DNA from: Mixophyes australis | Taxonomy: Eukaryota; Chordata; Amphibia; Anura; Limnodynastidae | DNA: 64,000 nt | Direction: 5' to 3' | NCBI GenBank assembly: GCA_036250195.1 | Contig: JAVHZZ010000005.1 | Coordinates: 180,651,448-180,715,447 of the forward strand | In this document: positions 22,716-33,158 of the stretch, piece by piece | Position numbering within the stretch: the stretch's first letter is position 1 | How the letters are laid out: every line of letters begins with the position of its first letter | The notes under the pieces: generated by a model | What the model was told of the DNA's origin: nothing | The model's database searches: none | The model's input: the letters and a program-made list of their open reading frames with translations, nothing else | Made by a program: the position numbers and the translations under genes

Positions 22716-23051
22716 CTCTGGTGGAAAGCAGCCCAGTCGCGTGCCTTCATTATATAATTGTTCTAGTTATGGGGTGAGTTCAATGTGGAATAAAAAAGAT
22801 TAATGAACCTATCAGGTCTTTGTCTTTGGGTAATGATTTAATTACTGACAAAATCATCAGCTGGATCAACAGATGGGAGGTTGAGTTCGCTCAAAAAAAC
22901 CTTCTATTAAAGGCTAGGTTGGCTGGGAGTGTTGGTGCAGTCACACATTATACAGTTTGGAGTTGTATGCCGCAAAGGCATTAGCAATATCTTTGGGTTT
23001 GAATATTCTATCTACAGAATCGTCTAACAGGTGTTTAATGCGTTTTTTTCG

Positions 23052-23378
23052 GTGGTAATCGTTTTTACGATTACCACTATTTCGACATGGAGAAGCCCAT
23101 AAAATGAAAATGCGAAATTATGAAAAATCGATTGGAAAATAAACAGACTTATCTTCAACCCGATGCTGGAGATCTCCGATGGGAGCACCATGCTGACAGC
23201 AAGTGATTCCAATTGAAGAAGTGTTCGGCACTGCAGGCTGACGTCATTGCGACCTCTATCAATAGAAATTTAAAGCAGCAATATGGGGACGGCTAAGGTT
23301 AAGTGTTTAAACTCTTAACCCGACATTGGCGCTTTAAATTTCTATTGACAGACGTCGCAATGACGTCAGCCTACAGTG
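23052..23378. repeat. MITE-like nested inverted repeats
   Basis: Three hairpins: 11-bp perfect arms GTGGTAATCGT/ACGATTACCAC (23052-23077); 48-bp arms 23229-23276 and 23331-23378 with few mismatches, holding GCTGACGTCATTGCGAC; and, inside those, GGTTAAG/CTTAACC (23297-23320). No coding capacity; outer element limits not fixed. Confidence 0.72.
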
Positions 23379-24013
23379 ACTAGATGAGTCTCAAGGCCAA
23401 GATCCACTATCCCTGATTGTTATTAATATACATAAAATCATATCTACATATACTTAGTAAAAAAAAAAACTGAGTACTAAAACCAGCAAACAAAACAAGA
23501 AACATTATGTTAGCTAGTACACAAAGCAGATAGCATTATTTTGGTCAAGCAGATTCCTTTCTTTAAAGAAGAATATTAGGCATACACTATTCTCATAGCA
23601 TGTGTACACTGCAGACCTCAATTAGCCTAGTAAATTATGCAGACTAGCCCGCACCCTCTCTTTCCTAGTTTTTAGTATACATTGCACAACATGAAACATT
23701 TTCACCATTGGCCTAATCTGCTGTACTCACAAGTAATGTCCCTATACGCTCAATTCCTCCAATCTTATGATGTAGATTTTAAACCTCCACAGAGGCTACC
23801 ATCTTGGCTTTCAAATCCTTAACGTTAACCATAAAACTGTGTTCATTTTTGTTAGACTAGAATAATATATGTGCTGCAGATTTCCGTTTTCACTAAATGA
23901 ACCTTACTGTCTTTGTAAAACAGGAGAAAATACAAGCTAGTATGAAAACATATTTTTGTAAATTGCACAAAGGGCGCAAATTGCACATAAACCATAACCT
24001 CTGAGAAAGTCAA
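23379..24013. other. No recognisable gene or repeat
   Basis: AT-rich sequence with nothing identified. Confidence 0.35.
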
Positions 24014-24439
24014 CTACACACTGCAAGTACAATTTCCCATACTTACACAACATATGCTGTGGTAAACCCCAGCATTTTCTTTAGCAATAAGGGCAAATTG
24101 ATGTGATAATGCTAAGTATGTAACCAAAGCAAGCATGATGATCAAGATAATCGTATCAAAATAACCTGGATCACTTTCAGGCCTGTCTGTATTTCCGATA
24201 ACGGCTATTTGCCTATGTGAGTGGTTATCTGCCACCTTGTAATTTCTGTCATTTTTTCTCACAAGAGTGGTCAAATTGTAAATGCATCCTGATGTTTCTT
24301 CAAGCAAGAGCATTGTCCCATGTTTGGCCAGCTTAAAGATGGTCTGTGTAGTTTTGGGCCCCAGGCTACTGTCCTTATTATAATTCACAACTGATTGTGT
24401 ATTTCCTTGAAATAAGTACATGTGCCCAAACTGAACCAT
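24014..24439 (-). CDS. Candidate exon of an unrecognised single-pass membrane protein
   Basis: A 141-codon frame that I do not recognise. The start at 24439 has a favourable context (GAG before ATG, G after). Residues about 96-112 form a strong hydrophobic segment (IILIIMLALVTYLALS), there is an N-glycosylation sequon (NLT) before it, and no signal peptide. Within the frame, after about residue 131, the minus strand reads TGTTGT|GTAAGT, a consensus 5' splice site, so the coding exon may end there rather than at the frame's stop. A TCTCTAATTTAG just upstream could act as an acceptor. Nothing around it identifies the gene, and chance frames of this size do occur in the window, so this is a lead rather than a call. 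Confidence 0.3.
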   Translation of the reverse strand: MVQFGHMYLFQGNTQSVVNYNKDSSLGPKTTQTIFKLAKHGTMLLLEETSGCIYNLTTLVRKNDRNYKVADNHSHRQIAVIGNTDRPESDPGYFDTIILIIMLALVTYLALSHQFALIAKENAGVYHSICCVSMGNCTCSV

Positions 24440-27074
24440 CTCAATTCAAGGAATAATGATGTTTGCTAAATTAGAGAGTATAAATTTGTCAGATATTAAT
24501 CCAACTACGTAACTCCTCCACATAAATAAATCAATGACTGATAATTGGAAGGGAAAATAAATCAGTGTGTCACAGTGGACAATTGGACAGACAAGTGCTT
24601 TATCTTTGCTTTAAGGGAAGAACTTGCATGAAATCCACACTGGCATGCTCCAAAAGATTTCTATCCAGAACGTGTTGCATTATTAATTGAAACATAATGT
24701 ATTGCATATTAAAACTGCTTACTTTTACATTAATTTAAAACTGTTTTGTTACTTTTCCTAAAAGGCAAAATCACCTATTATACTCATATATATATATATA
24801 TATATGTTCAAGTACATCTTATATTATGCTTTTCTATTGTATACTGTACAGACCTCAGTTATTTGAAGCATTGGCCACCAGAATTTGTCCCTTGGGCACT
24901 GATGTGTGTATGCATAGTTCTACTGTCTTGCAACCAGCCATATGGAATGAGTAAGTTGGGTGTTGCATTAATAGGCAACATTCTAAAACATGCTACAAGA
25001 AATGCATTTCAACCAGGTCCTTGACCTGATTGTACCACACATTATTTCTCCTCTTCTGTTAGCAGTGCAGCCCAATCAGAAAATATAGAAGCTGTTCAAA
25101 CCATGATTTCAGGAGCGCTGTATACACAGGGAGGGGCAAAAGAGGAGACATGTGGGGGCAGACATGAGGAAATGAGGGATAAAATATGAGAGCAGGCATA
25201 GGGAATTGTATGAGGAGACATTTTGCATAGGAATGTGTGTGAGAAGATATATGGGATTAGACTCTGGGTAAATGGTGAGGGCAGGTATTGAGTGGGGACA
25301 TGGTGCAGGTTGAGGGATGGCAGCATTGAGAAAAAAATCTAAAACATGGGGAAACATGTAAGAAACACAAGGGATATGAAGCAGACAAAAATAAAAGCCC
25401 AAAAGTCATGTGGACACAACATGAAAAAGTATATAAGAAACATAAGAATGCCTTTAAATACTCCAATACAGAAGCAAAGAGATGGATAGCAAGAGAAGAG
25501 GTGATTTTAGCACTGATATCAAGTAAGATCTATGGGAACTATCACCATTATTATATATTGTTATTTACTCCATTGTCATCAAGTAGTAGAACGATGGGAC
25601 CCCAATCTTTCCTAAGATCTGGATACTCAAAATATGAGTTCGTCAGACATTGCAATGCATGTCAGTTTTTCTAAAATAGTGGAAAGGGGAAGTGTTATGT
25701 GCCATTCTTAAATTATCACGAGGGAACACTTGCAACAGTAGTCTGTAGTCAGCTGTATTAAAGGTAGATAGCGTTTTCTTGATGCTTTGCCATAGTTGTA
25801 TTATAAACCATTTTATAGTATATTTCCACTATACAATAAAGGTCCTGGTTCCAAGAACTTGTTATACAGTTATAATGTGGCTTTAAATTTGCTAAAGGAT
25901 GTTTCTTTTTATTACAAATGTTTTTTTTCTTAGACGTCTGGTATTCATTTTTTTTTAAGGAAAGTAATGTTGTTATTTTTAAGTTAAAATGAAAGCTGGA
26001 TTGACTGTAGGAGAAGGTGTCCAAGCTATAAATATCCTGAGTGCATCAGCTGATGCCATGTTAACAATTTGTTGAGTCCTGAATAAGATCTTGCACATTT
26101 CACTGTGACATGCCAGCCAGATTTTCTGTTGTGAATCCCTTTGCAGAGCCAGAGTATCAGGAGCCCTGTGCTTGGCAGGTGCAGACAGCTCTTCTCATCA
26201 CTGGGTCAAACAGAATAACATTTTACTAGCAATGTACTTGATGTCAGGGGTAGCTATTTTTTTATAATCCTGTTTTACAAATAGCTCTTCCCTAAAGGCT
26301 TGTATGGGACATAATAAAGACCGGGACATATCTCAGTTGAAAACCTAAAATTTATTATGACTAGACATTGGTTAATTTTTTGACTGTACATTCCTGGATT
26401 TTTGAATTGCATACTTTATATTTAAAGGGAATCTAAGTAACTTTTTAATTTGTGTTGTGTGCAGAAAAGTAAATGCAGTAATAATGCATGCTCTTATGTT
26501 CTATGTTCTTTGGATATAGACCTTTCTATGGGGGACCATAAATTTATCTAAGTAAACCACATTGCCAGTCAGCCTGAGAGACACACAACAGGATCACTGC
26601 CCAATGTGGTAACACAATGTGGTCGCTTTTGGGCAACACAAATAAAAAAATTGTATTTATTGCCCGATATTGTTGCAAGTGCAGCCCGCATTACACACAG
26701 ATGAACGAATGAGTAGCCTTCAGTGGTTCCATCAGCTCCTTCCTCATGCCCGCTTACTGGAGCTGATGGAAAGGTGAGGAGAAGCATGTTTGGTGCCCTA
26801 GGACAGCCCCACCTTAGACTAGAGAATGCTGAGATGAAAACATATTATACTACAAGTGTAGTTGCTAGAGTTTAAAAAAAACTGATTACAATGGTGCATG
26901 GTATCACAATTTATCAACTGTTGCTATACTACAGAGCAGTATTTAATGTTGTGGGATATCACAGTACAGTATTAGTATTAGTATTACAGAGCTATGCAAT
27001 GTGTAGTGGCAAGTAATGTCTCAATGCAGCATATGTTATCACAAATTACTATATAGTTGTGGCAAACAAAGTCA
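24440..27074. other. No confident gene; weak repeats
   Basis: Contains a (TA)n tract near 24786-24804, a purine-rich segment with loosely repeated GGGGACATG/GAGGAGACAT phrases (about 25130-25330), and AT-rich DNA. Frames in this stretch are low-complexity or lack motifs. Confidence 0.35.
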
Positions 27075-27079
27075 GTTGT

Positions 27080-27732
27080 TGTTAGGAACGCCTCCAGCCG
27101 GCACAACACAACCCGGAGTCTACTCTGCCAATCAGGTGTTCACTGGAGCCCCTGATGGTGGGGACAGACTGGGCTGCAGACTGACAGAGGGTCGTGAAGT
27201 GTGTACCGGCTGGGGAGAACCCAGGTAAGCGGAGTGAGGTCCACGCAGAGGTCAAGGGCCGGCAGTAAGTTACAATTCCAGTTAACAAGCCGGGGTCAAG
27301 GGTCACAGGTAAACAGGCCAAAGGTCAGGGTCACGGGATACACGAGCGAAGTCCAAATCCAAGCCAAGGGTCATACACGAGAGTTCAGCAGAATACAATA
27401 CACAGGAACAGGAACAAGCAGGTCAGCAGACTGGGAGTCAGAAGCTATAACCGGCAATGAGGTATCAGACCTCATTGCCTTAAATAGTGACCCCAACCAA
27501 TCAGAGCCTAGCTCTGCAAGAATACAGCCCATGTATTAATTAGCCCCCAGGCTATCTAGATGCGCACGCGCCCAGCAGTTCCCCTTGCTGGGACGCGGCA
27601 CTCTCACATTCAGCGTCCCGACCGTTGCCTAGGCAACAGTCGGGCCGAGCCCCCGGAAGTGACGTCCCGGTCGTCATAGCAACGGCCGGGAGGGAAGGAG
27701 ATCGCGGCGGTGCACCGCCGCGGCTCGTAACA
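27080..27732 (-). mobile_element. Solo LTR, family A, copy 2
   Basis: A 653-bp unit starting TGTTAGGAACG and ending CTCGTAACA, flanked by perfect 5-bp duplications GTTGT (27075-27079 and 27733-27737). It is colinear with the 4194-4922 copy: shared GGTGGGGACAGACTGGGCTG, AGCTATAACCGGCAATGAGG-type hairpin, CCAATCAGAGCCTAGCTCTG and GTGACGTCCCGGT. It is shorter and diverged, so the two are separate insertions of the same family. Confidence 0.88.
27480..27665 (-). promoter_or_regulatory. Putative LTR A2 promoter module
   Basis: On the minus strand, upstream to downstream: the ETS/CRE composite CCGGAAGTGACGT (27653-27665 in plus orientation), a complete RFX X-box palindrome GTTGCCTAGGCAAC (27624-27637), GC-rich sequence, CCAAT (27497-27501, plus orientation) and TATTTAA (27480-27486). 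An 11-bp hairpin (27453-27479) directly follows the TATA box. Confidence 0.52.
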
Positions 27733-27737
27733 GTTGT

Positions 27738-28598
27738 GTGTCTTTATTATTACTTACTTGCTAACAATTTACATAAACATGAATACACTGCCCAGATTCC
27801 ATGATACTAAATTAATGTAAAACACAGCTTATTCCATCAAACCACTAGAAATATTTTTCTGAATGATGTATAAGTTAAATTAATTCAACAAGAGTATTGC
27901 TATATGATTCACAGTTCATGTCACTTTGGGAATTGTTGTGTCCTATGTCTCCTAAATTACACTACAATTCATAAGCAGCAGAATTGCTGGGAGACCAACT
28001 TTTATTAGTTAACCATGTGGTGATCTGGAATTTCTGTTTTTTCCTGTTCTGTCTGTGTTCTACATCTTGTAAAGCATAACATTATAGTTGAAAAATAAGT
28101 AGTTTATATACTAAGCAAAAGGAAAGCAAGAAATCTTTAAATTGAGCTAAGTCCCGGCCACCTAAACAAAAAGTGATCCATTGATCTCTTCTACAATAAT
28201 ACACACTCAGCAGCAGTCAATGTAAATTTATTTAAAGAGCTGCCAAATGTAATCATTCTACTGTGTTTTAAGAGTTCACTTAATGACCCTCGGGTTATGT
28301 CAAGCCTGATTTATAGAATTCTTCACCTTGTTTTTGTAAATATGTTAGACTGGTGCTCAGTATAGTTGCAGCAGATGGGTGGTTAAATAAAACGTAGTGT
28401 TATTTGTGAGTAAGGTTAGGGATCCTCTGGGTCGAAGAGTATGTAAGACCTGCACTGAAGCAGTACTGGGCACTAATCACATATTCACACAGCTGTTTAT
28501 CCATCCAGTTGTGGCATGTGGAATTGTCGCTATTTTATGGTGACCAATAGGGAATACCTGGGATTTTAAGTTTCTGACCGTTTAAGCTGAATGCAGTA
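27738..28598. other. No recognisable gene or repeat
   Basis: AT-rich, nothing identified. Confidence 0.35.
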
Positions 28599-29235
28599 CA
28601 CTACATGGACAAAGAAATGTGGGCACCCGAACATTACATCCATAAGTGCTTGTTGAATATCCCAAAGTTGTTTGACGGAATTGAAGTCAGGGCTGTGTGC
28701 AGACCAGTCAATATCTTCCACATCAAACTCAAGAACCCATTTATTCCACTTTGCATGCTGACATTTGTTGTCAATAAGTTGGAGACACAATTCTCTATAA
28801 TTTTCTTGTTTGCTGTAGCATTAAGATTTCCATTCACTGGAACTTAGGGTCCCAGACAAAACTATAAAAAAAACAGCTCCTCTTCTATTCCTCTTTTACC
28901 AAACTTTACAGTTGGCAGTATACATTCAACCCCCGATTTGTCCATCAGACTGCCACATGACATTTCTCATTCCAGAGAATGCATTTCAACTGCTCCAGAG
29001 TCCAATGACAATGTGTTTTACTCCATACCAGTCCAAATTTGGCATTGCGCATGAAGATCTGAGGCTTGTGTGCAGCTGCACAGCCATGGAATGGGTTCCA
29101 TGTAACTCATGACAAAAAGTTTTTATGCTAATGTTGCTGGCAGAGGCAGTTTTGAACTCGGTAATGAGTGTTGCAACTGAGGACAGACAATATCTACACA
29201 CTATGCCTAGAGGTATCAAGTTCATTGCCCTAAAT
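28599..29235 (-). mobile_element. Decayed Tc1-like transposon fragment
   Basis: Starts after TA with CACTACATGGACAAAG, a common Tc1 terminus. Minus-strand frames preserve DWSAHSPDFNSVKQLWDI, which corresponds to the third catalytic motif (normally NPIEHLW) of Tc1 transposases; the catalytic Glu position is Lys here. Multiple frameshifts; the other end is lost. Confidence 0.75.
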
Positions 29236-30172
29236 AATTCTGTTCCCTAGATAAAGAAGGAGTCTAAGGATTGTGCAAACATTGGAGTGCTTTGGTTCCT
29301 TTCACATGTGGATCATAAAGTGTTGATTATATAACTATGGGCAGTCTTTAATGTCTAAATATTGCCAAACCTTGAAAATATTTAAATGATTTATGAAAAT
29401 AAAAACAAACACCAACATTTCTCTGGTACATTGTCAATGTATTATAAAAATGTTTTAAAGTAAAATATGAGCAAGATAATAGGGCTCAGAAGCTTCAACG
29501 AACCCTACTTAGACCCAAATCACTGGAAAGGTACATGTTGTGTAGTTTACCATTGTTAATAACAAGTAATAATTTTTATTATTTCTTCATTTAATGGGAG
29601 ACCACATTTTGGCTTACATATTGATAGTTGGCAACCAAATGGTAGAACCTATGGCTATAAAAGCTATTTACAATATTAAAATTAGAATAAATTAACATGA
29701 CTATTAGACGAAAATAAACTCACTCATGTAAACCGCTGCAATAACTCAACCTACCTAATACATTTTCTCTGAGGAGTGTCTATAATATAAATATATTGAG
29801 GAATCGCTGTTTAGTAAAGTTCTTATAATATATGTTTACATGACTGTCAACACTCCAAACTTCATCTTGGCTCCAAACTGCATTGGTTCATCCGAGCACA
29901 GTTTCCCATCACTTTATTATAGTTAATTAATAGTAAAGGGGATGCCAGGAACATGGAATACTTATTTGTGATAGATAAAAAGAAAATTAGAGATGACAAC
30001 TATGGTGTGAAAAGTGTATTACATACGTATAAGCATACAGATTTTTGGACACTAATTGAAGCAAGCTATGAATAATATCTATATAATTCAGTCTTCATCC
30101 CAGAGCTAACTTTGACAAAAAAGTGCAGAACAGCATGAATGCCATGTTCAAACTACGAACCAGGTATCTATA

Positions 30173-30212
<40 letters not shown>

Positions 30213-31449
30213 CATCAGTAACTGTAACTAAAACTGAGGTAGGATACCTGTTTATTGAGGATCAAGCTGATAAATAACATTTTGCAAAGGTGAGCATAAA
30301 AACATTTTGTGGAAACTGTCACTGATTTGTATAATGATGTTCAAAAGCCAATTGCTTTCAGTCTCTTGACAGTAATTTGAGAGATACCATTCCTCCTTTT
30401 TATTAGTCAAATATGCCACAAGTCGATTCTCCAAAGACACAGTCTCAGTTGCGGTAGAGCTAGAAATCAATGCAATATATTTGATACAGGAAGCACTGCA
30501 TATCACAAATATTGTTTAAAGAATTGTATATAGATTCTATTAATTTTTGTGAGTAATATACTTTGTTTTCCTTCATTTATAAAGTTTTCATTACTGTGAT
30601 GATACTCTTATTGTCAAAGAGGAAAATTCTCTTTGGTAGTACCATGCGCCTTGAATTACAAAGGTGCTCTGAGTGACTGACAGCAGCTTGATGGACCACC
30701 AGTGAAGCCATTGGTAGGGGTCCACAAAATAGCATGTGACATATATATTTACTCTGTATGCATGATGGTAAAAGGACTCTCGATCCTTGTGAGTTACTAA
30801 GAAATACCAAAGTGCCAGATCGGGCCTGATTAGAATGGGTCGGCCAGTCTGATCCTGGTTGCACATAGAGCATGGGTTTGAGAACCAACATGGCAATGTT
30901 TGTAGAGGAGCAGAAGTTTCTAATGTTGCTCGATGTGAGAATTGGACAATTTCATTTTGAAGATTGAGATTTTGGCAAAGTGATAAAGAAGAGGGTATTT
31001 CATTTCTATGAGAAGTGGAGCATAGATCAGAAGAAGAAGAACTTAATTTTTAACTTTAGACATATATCATAACATTGGCATATTGCATAGTCACAATATA
31101 GGCAACATTCAATATACAACTTTAAAACACGTGTGCAGTATTAAACCACATTGAACAACTGGATAACGTGGGCACTAGTAGCGCCCAAAAGTCCTGTGCT
31201 TGGAGTTCAATGATAGTGAAGGAGCGGAACCAGGGCAATAAGAGTCCATTAATCTGAACCTTGGTTTCCTCACAATAGCCTTTGATGCTTATAGAAAACT
31301 CTGATAGTGGGTATACTTCCTGATATAAATAGTATTACCATATTGATTATTGTGAGATTTAAGATAATTTATAGGCTTACAAACTTTAAAAATTCCCACT
31401 GTACTTAGAGTAGTCCCTTTTCATTAAACCCATTCTTTGAAGGCTCATA
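29236..31449. other. No recognisable gene; one TA tract
   Basis: AT-rich sequence with a (TA)n microsatellite at about 30175-30209. The two minus-strand frames near 30577-30896 overlap in different phases and show no family motif. Confidence 0.35.
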
Positions 31450-31612
31450 CACATATAGGTTTTGACATGCGTCTATAGAGTGTGCTTGTGTGCGACACTC
31501 ATATCATACTAAATGCATCCATGATCCCTATTTTTACAGCTATGTTCATCATGCCATGAAAACAGTGCACAACAACTGAATACAAGCATATGTCAAAACA
31601 GTTATATGTAAG
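31450..31612. repeat. Short MITE-like inverted repeat
   Basis: ACATATAGGTTTTGACATGC at the left is an imperfect complement of GCATATGTCAAAACAGTTAT at the right, giving a roughly 160-bp unit. Target duplication not evident. Confidence 0.45.
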
Positions 31613-32037
31613 GGGGCTGTTTCAAAATGATTGAAGGGACACACTTTCTGACATGAAAAAGAAGCATATCACTATTAACTGCTATTTCCAACAGTATGTT
31701 GTATGGTTTGCAAACATGAACCAAGTTTATGACTGTTTATCTTTATTAATCAAACACTGAATAAAAATAAATTCAACAGCTATACCATTTTAATGCTATT
31801 AAAGACAAAATATTGTCTTCTGCTGTTGTTTGCTTGGTTTACACTGTTGAAAACTTACTTCACAGACATTGTTATGTTAAAACGTCTTTAAAGAGAATTC
31901 CAATGAGGATTTTAATAAATGTACAGTCAGAAATCAAATGCTACTTAACAAAGCTACCAGTAGTATGAAAATGAGAAGAAAAGCTAGACCTATTATTAAA
32001 CTTATTCCAAATGTATCTGTTATTTTCTCATCTCAAA

Positions 32038-33158
32038 CAAAATACACAGATGAACCACAACATTAAAACCACCTGACTAATATGGTGTCCTCCTCGTGCC
32101 GCCAAAACAGCTCTGACCCATTGAGGCATGGAATCCACAAGATCTCTGAAGGAGTATTGTGGTATCTGGCACCAAGGTGTTAGCTGCAGATCCTTTAAAT
32201 CCTGTATTTTGCAAGGTGGGGCATCCGTGGCTCTGACTTGTTTTTCCAGAACATCCCACAGATGCTGGTTCGGATTGAGATCTGGGGAATTTCGAGGCCA
32301 AGTCAACACCTTGAACTTTTTGTCATGTACCTCAAACCATTCCTGAACAATTGTTTGCAGTTTGGCAGGGCGCATTATCCTGCTGAGAGAGGCCACTGCC
32401 ATCAAGGAATACTGTTGTGATGAAGGAGTGTACTTGGTCCACTCTTTCATCTACATGAATGCCAGGACCTAAGGTTTCCCAGCAGAACATTGCTCAGAGC
32501 ATCATACTACCTCCGCCAGCTTGCCTTCTTTTCATAGTACATCCTGGTGTCATCTCTTCCCTAGGTAATGGTGAATATGTAGCCAGCCGTCCACATGATG
32601 TAAAAGAAAACATGATTCATTAGACCAGGCCACCTTCTTCTGGCACTCGCATGCCAATTGTAGGCACTTATGGCGATGGACAGTGGTCAGCATGGGCACT
32701 TTGACTTGACCGGTCTGCGGCAAGCTGCGATGCACTGTGTATTCTGCCACCTTCCTTTCTGCAGTTGTGCTACAGTAGCTCTAATGTGGGATCAGACCAA
32801 GTCGGCTAGCCTTCACTCCCCAACACGCATCAATAAGTCTTGGGCACACATGACCCTGTCACCAGTTGTCCTTACTTAGACCACTTTTGGTAAGTAGTAA
32901 CCACTGCATACTGGCAACACTCCATAAGACTTGCCATTTTGGAGATGCTCTGACCTAGTCAGCACAATGTGGTCATTGCCAAAGTTGCTTAGATCCTTAC
33001 GCTTACCCATTTTTCCTGCTTCCAACACAGCAACTTCAAGAACTAACTTTTCAATTGCTGCTTAATATATTCCACCCCTAGACAGCTGCCATTGTAACGA
33101 TATGGTCAATGTTATTCTCTTCACTTGTCAGTGGTTTATAGTTGTGGCTGATCGTTGT
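32038..33158 (-). mobile_element. Tc1/IS630-lineage transposon with inverted ends, inactive
   Basis: Left end AACCACAACATTAAAACCAC and right end GTGGTTTATAGTTGTGGCTG are imperfect inverted repeats, separated by 1.1 kb of minus-strand transposase remnants. No intact transposase remains. Confidence 0.72.
32052..32450 (-). pseudogene. Tc1-like transposase, C-terminal part
   Basis: A minus-strand frame carries WPRNSPDLNPNQHLWDVL, the conserved third catalytic motif; the usual catalytic Glu of NPIEHLW is replaced by Gln. It is followed by the family's C-terminal text (WCQIP, RDLVDSMPQWVRAVLAARGG). Upstream coding is split over several frames, so the gene is dead. Confidence 0.78.

Larger units (their letters stand above)
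20950..23030 (-). mobile_element. L1/Tx1-clade LINE, 5'-truncated and interrupted
   Basis: Minus-strand L1-like element. RT remnants lie at 22482-22715 and 21833-22084, and the 3' part runs toward 20950 where TTTTATTAAAGTTTTTC gives an A-rich tail on the minus strand. It is disrupted by a second L1 tail (22098-22468, 13-bp target duplication), by solo LTR C (21279-21625, 5-bp duplication) and by an internal deletion between the RT pieces. The limit toward 23030 is approximate. Confidence 0.72.
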
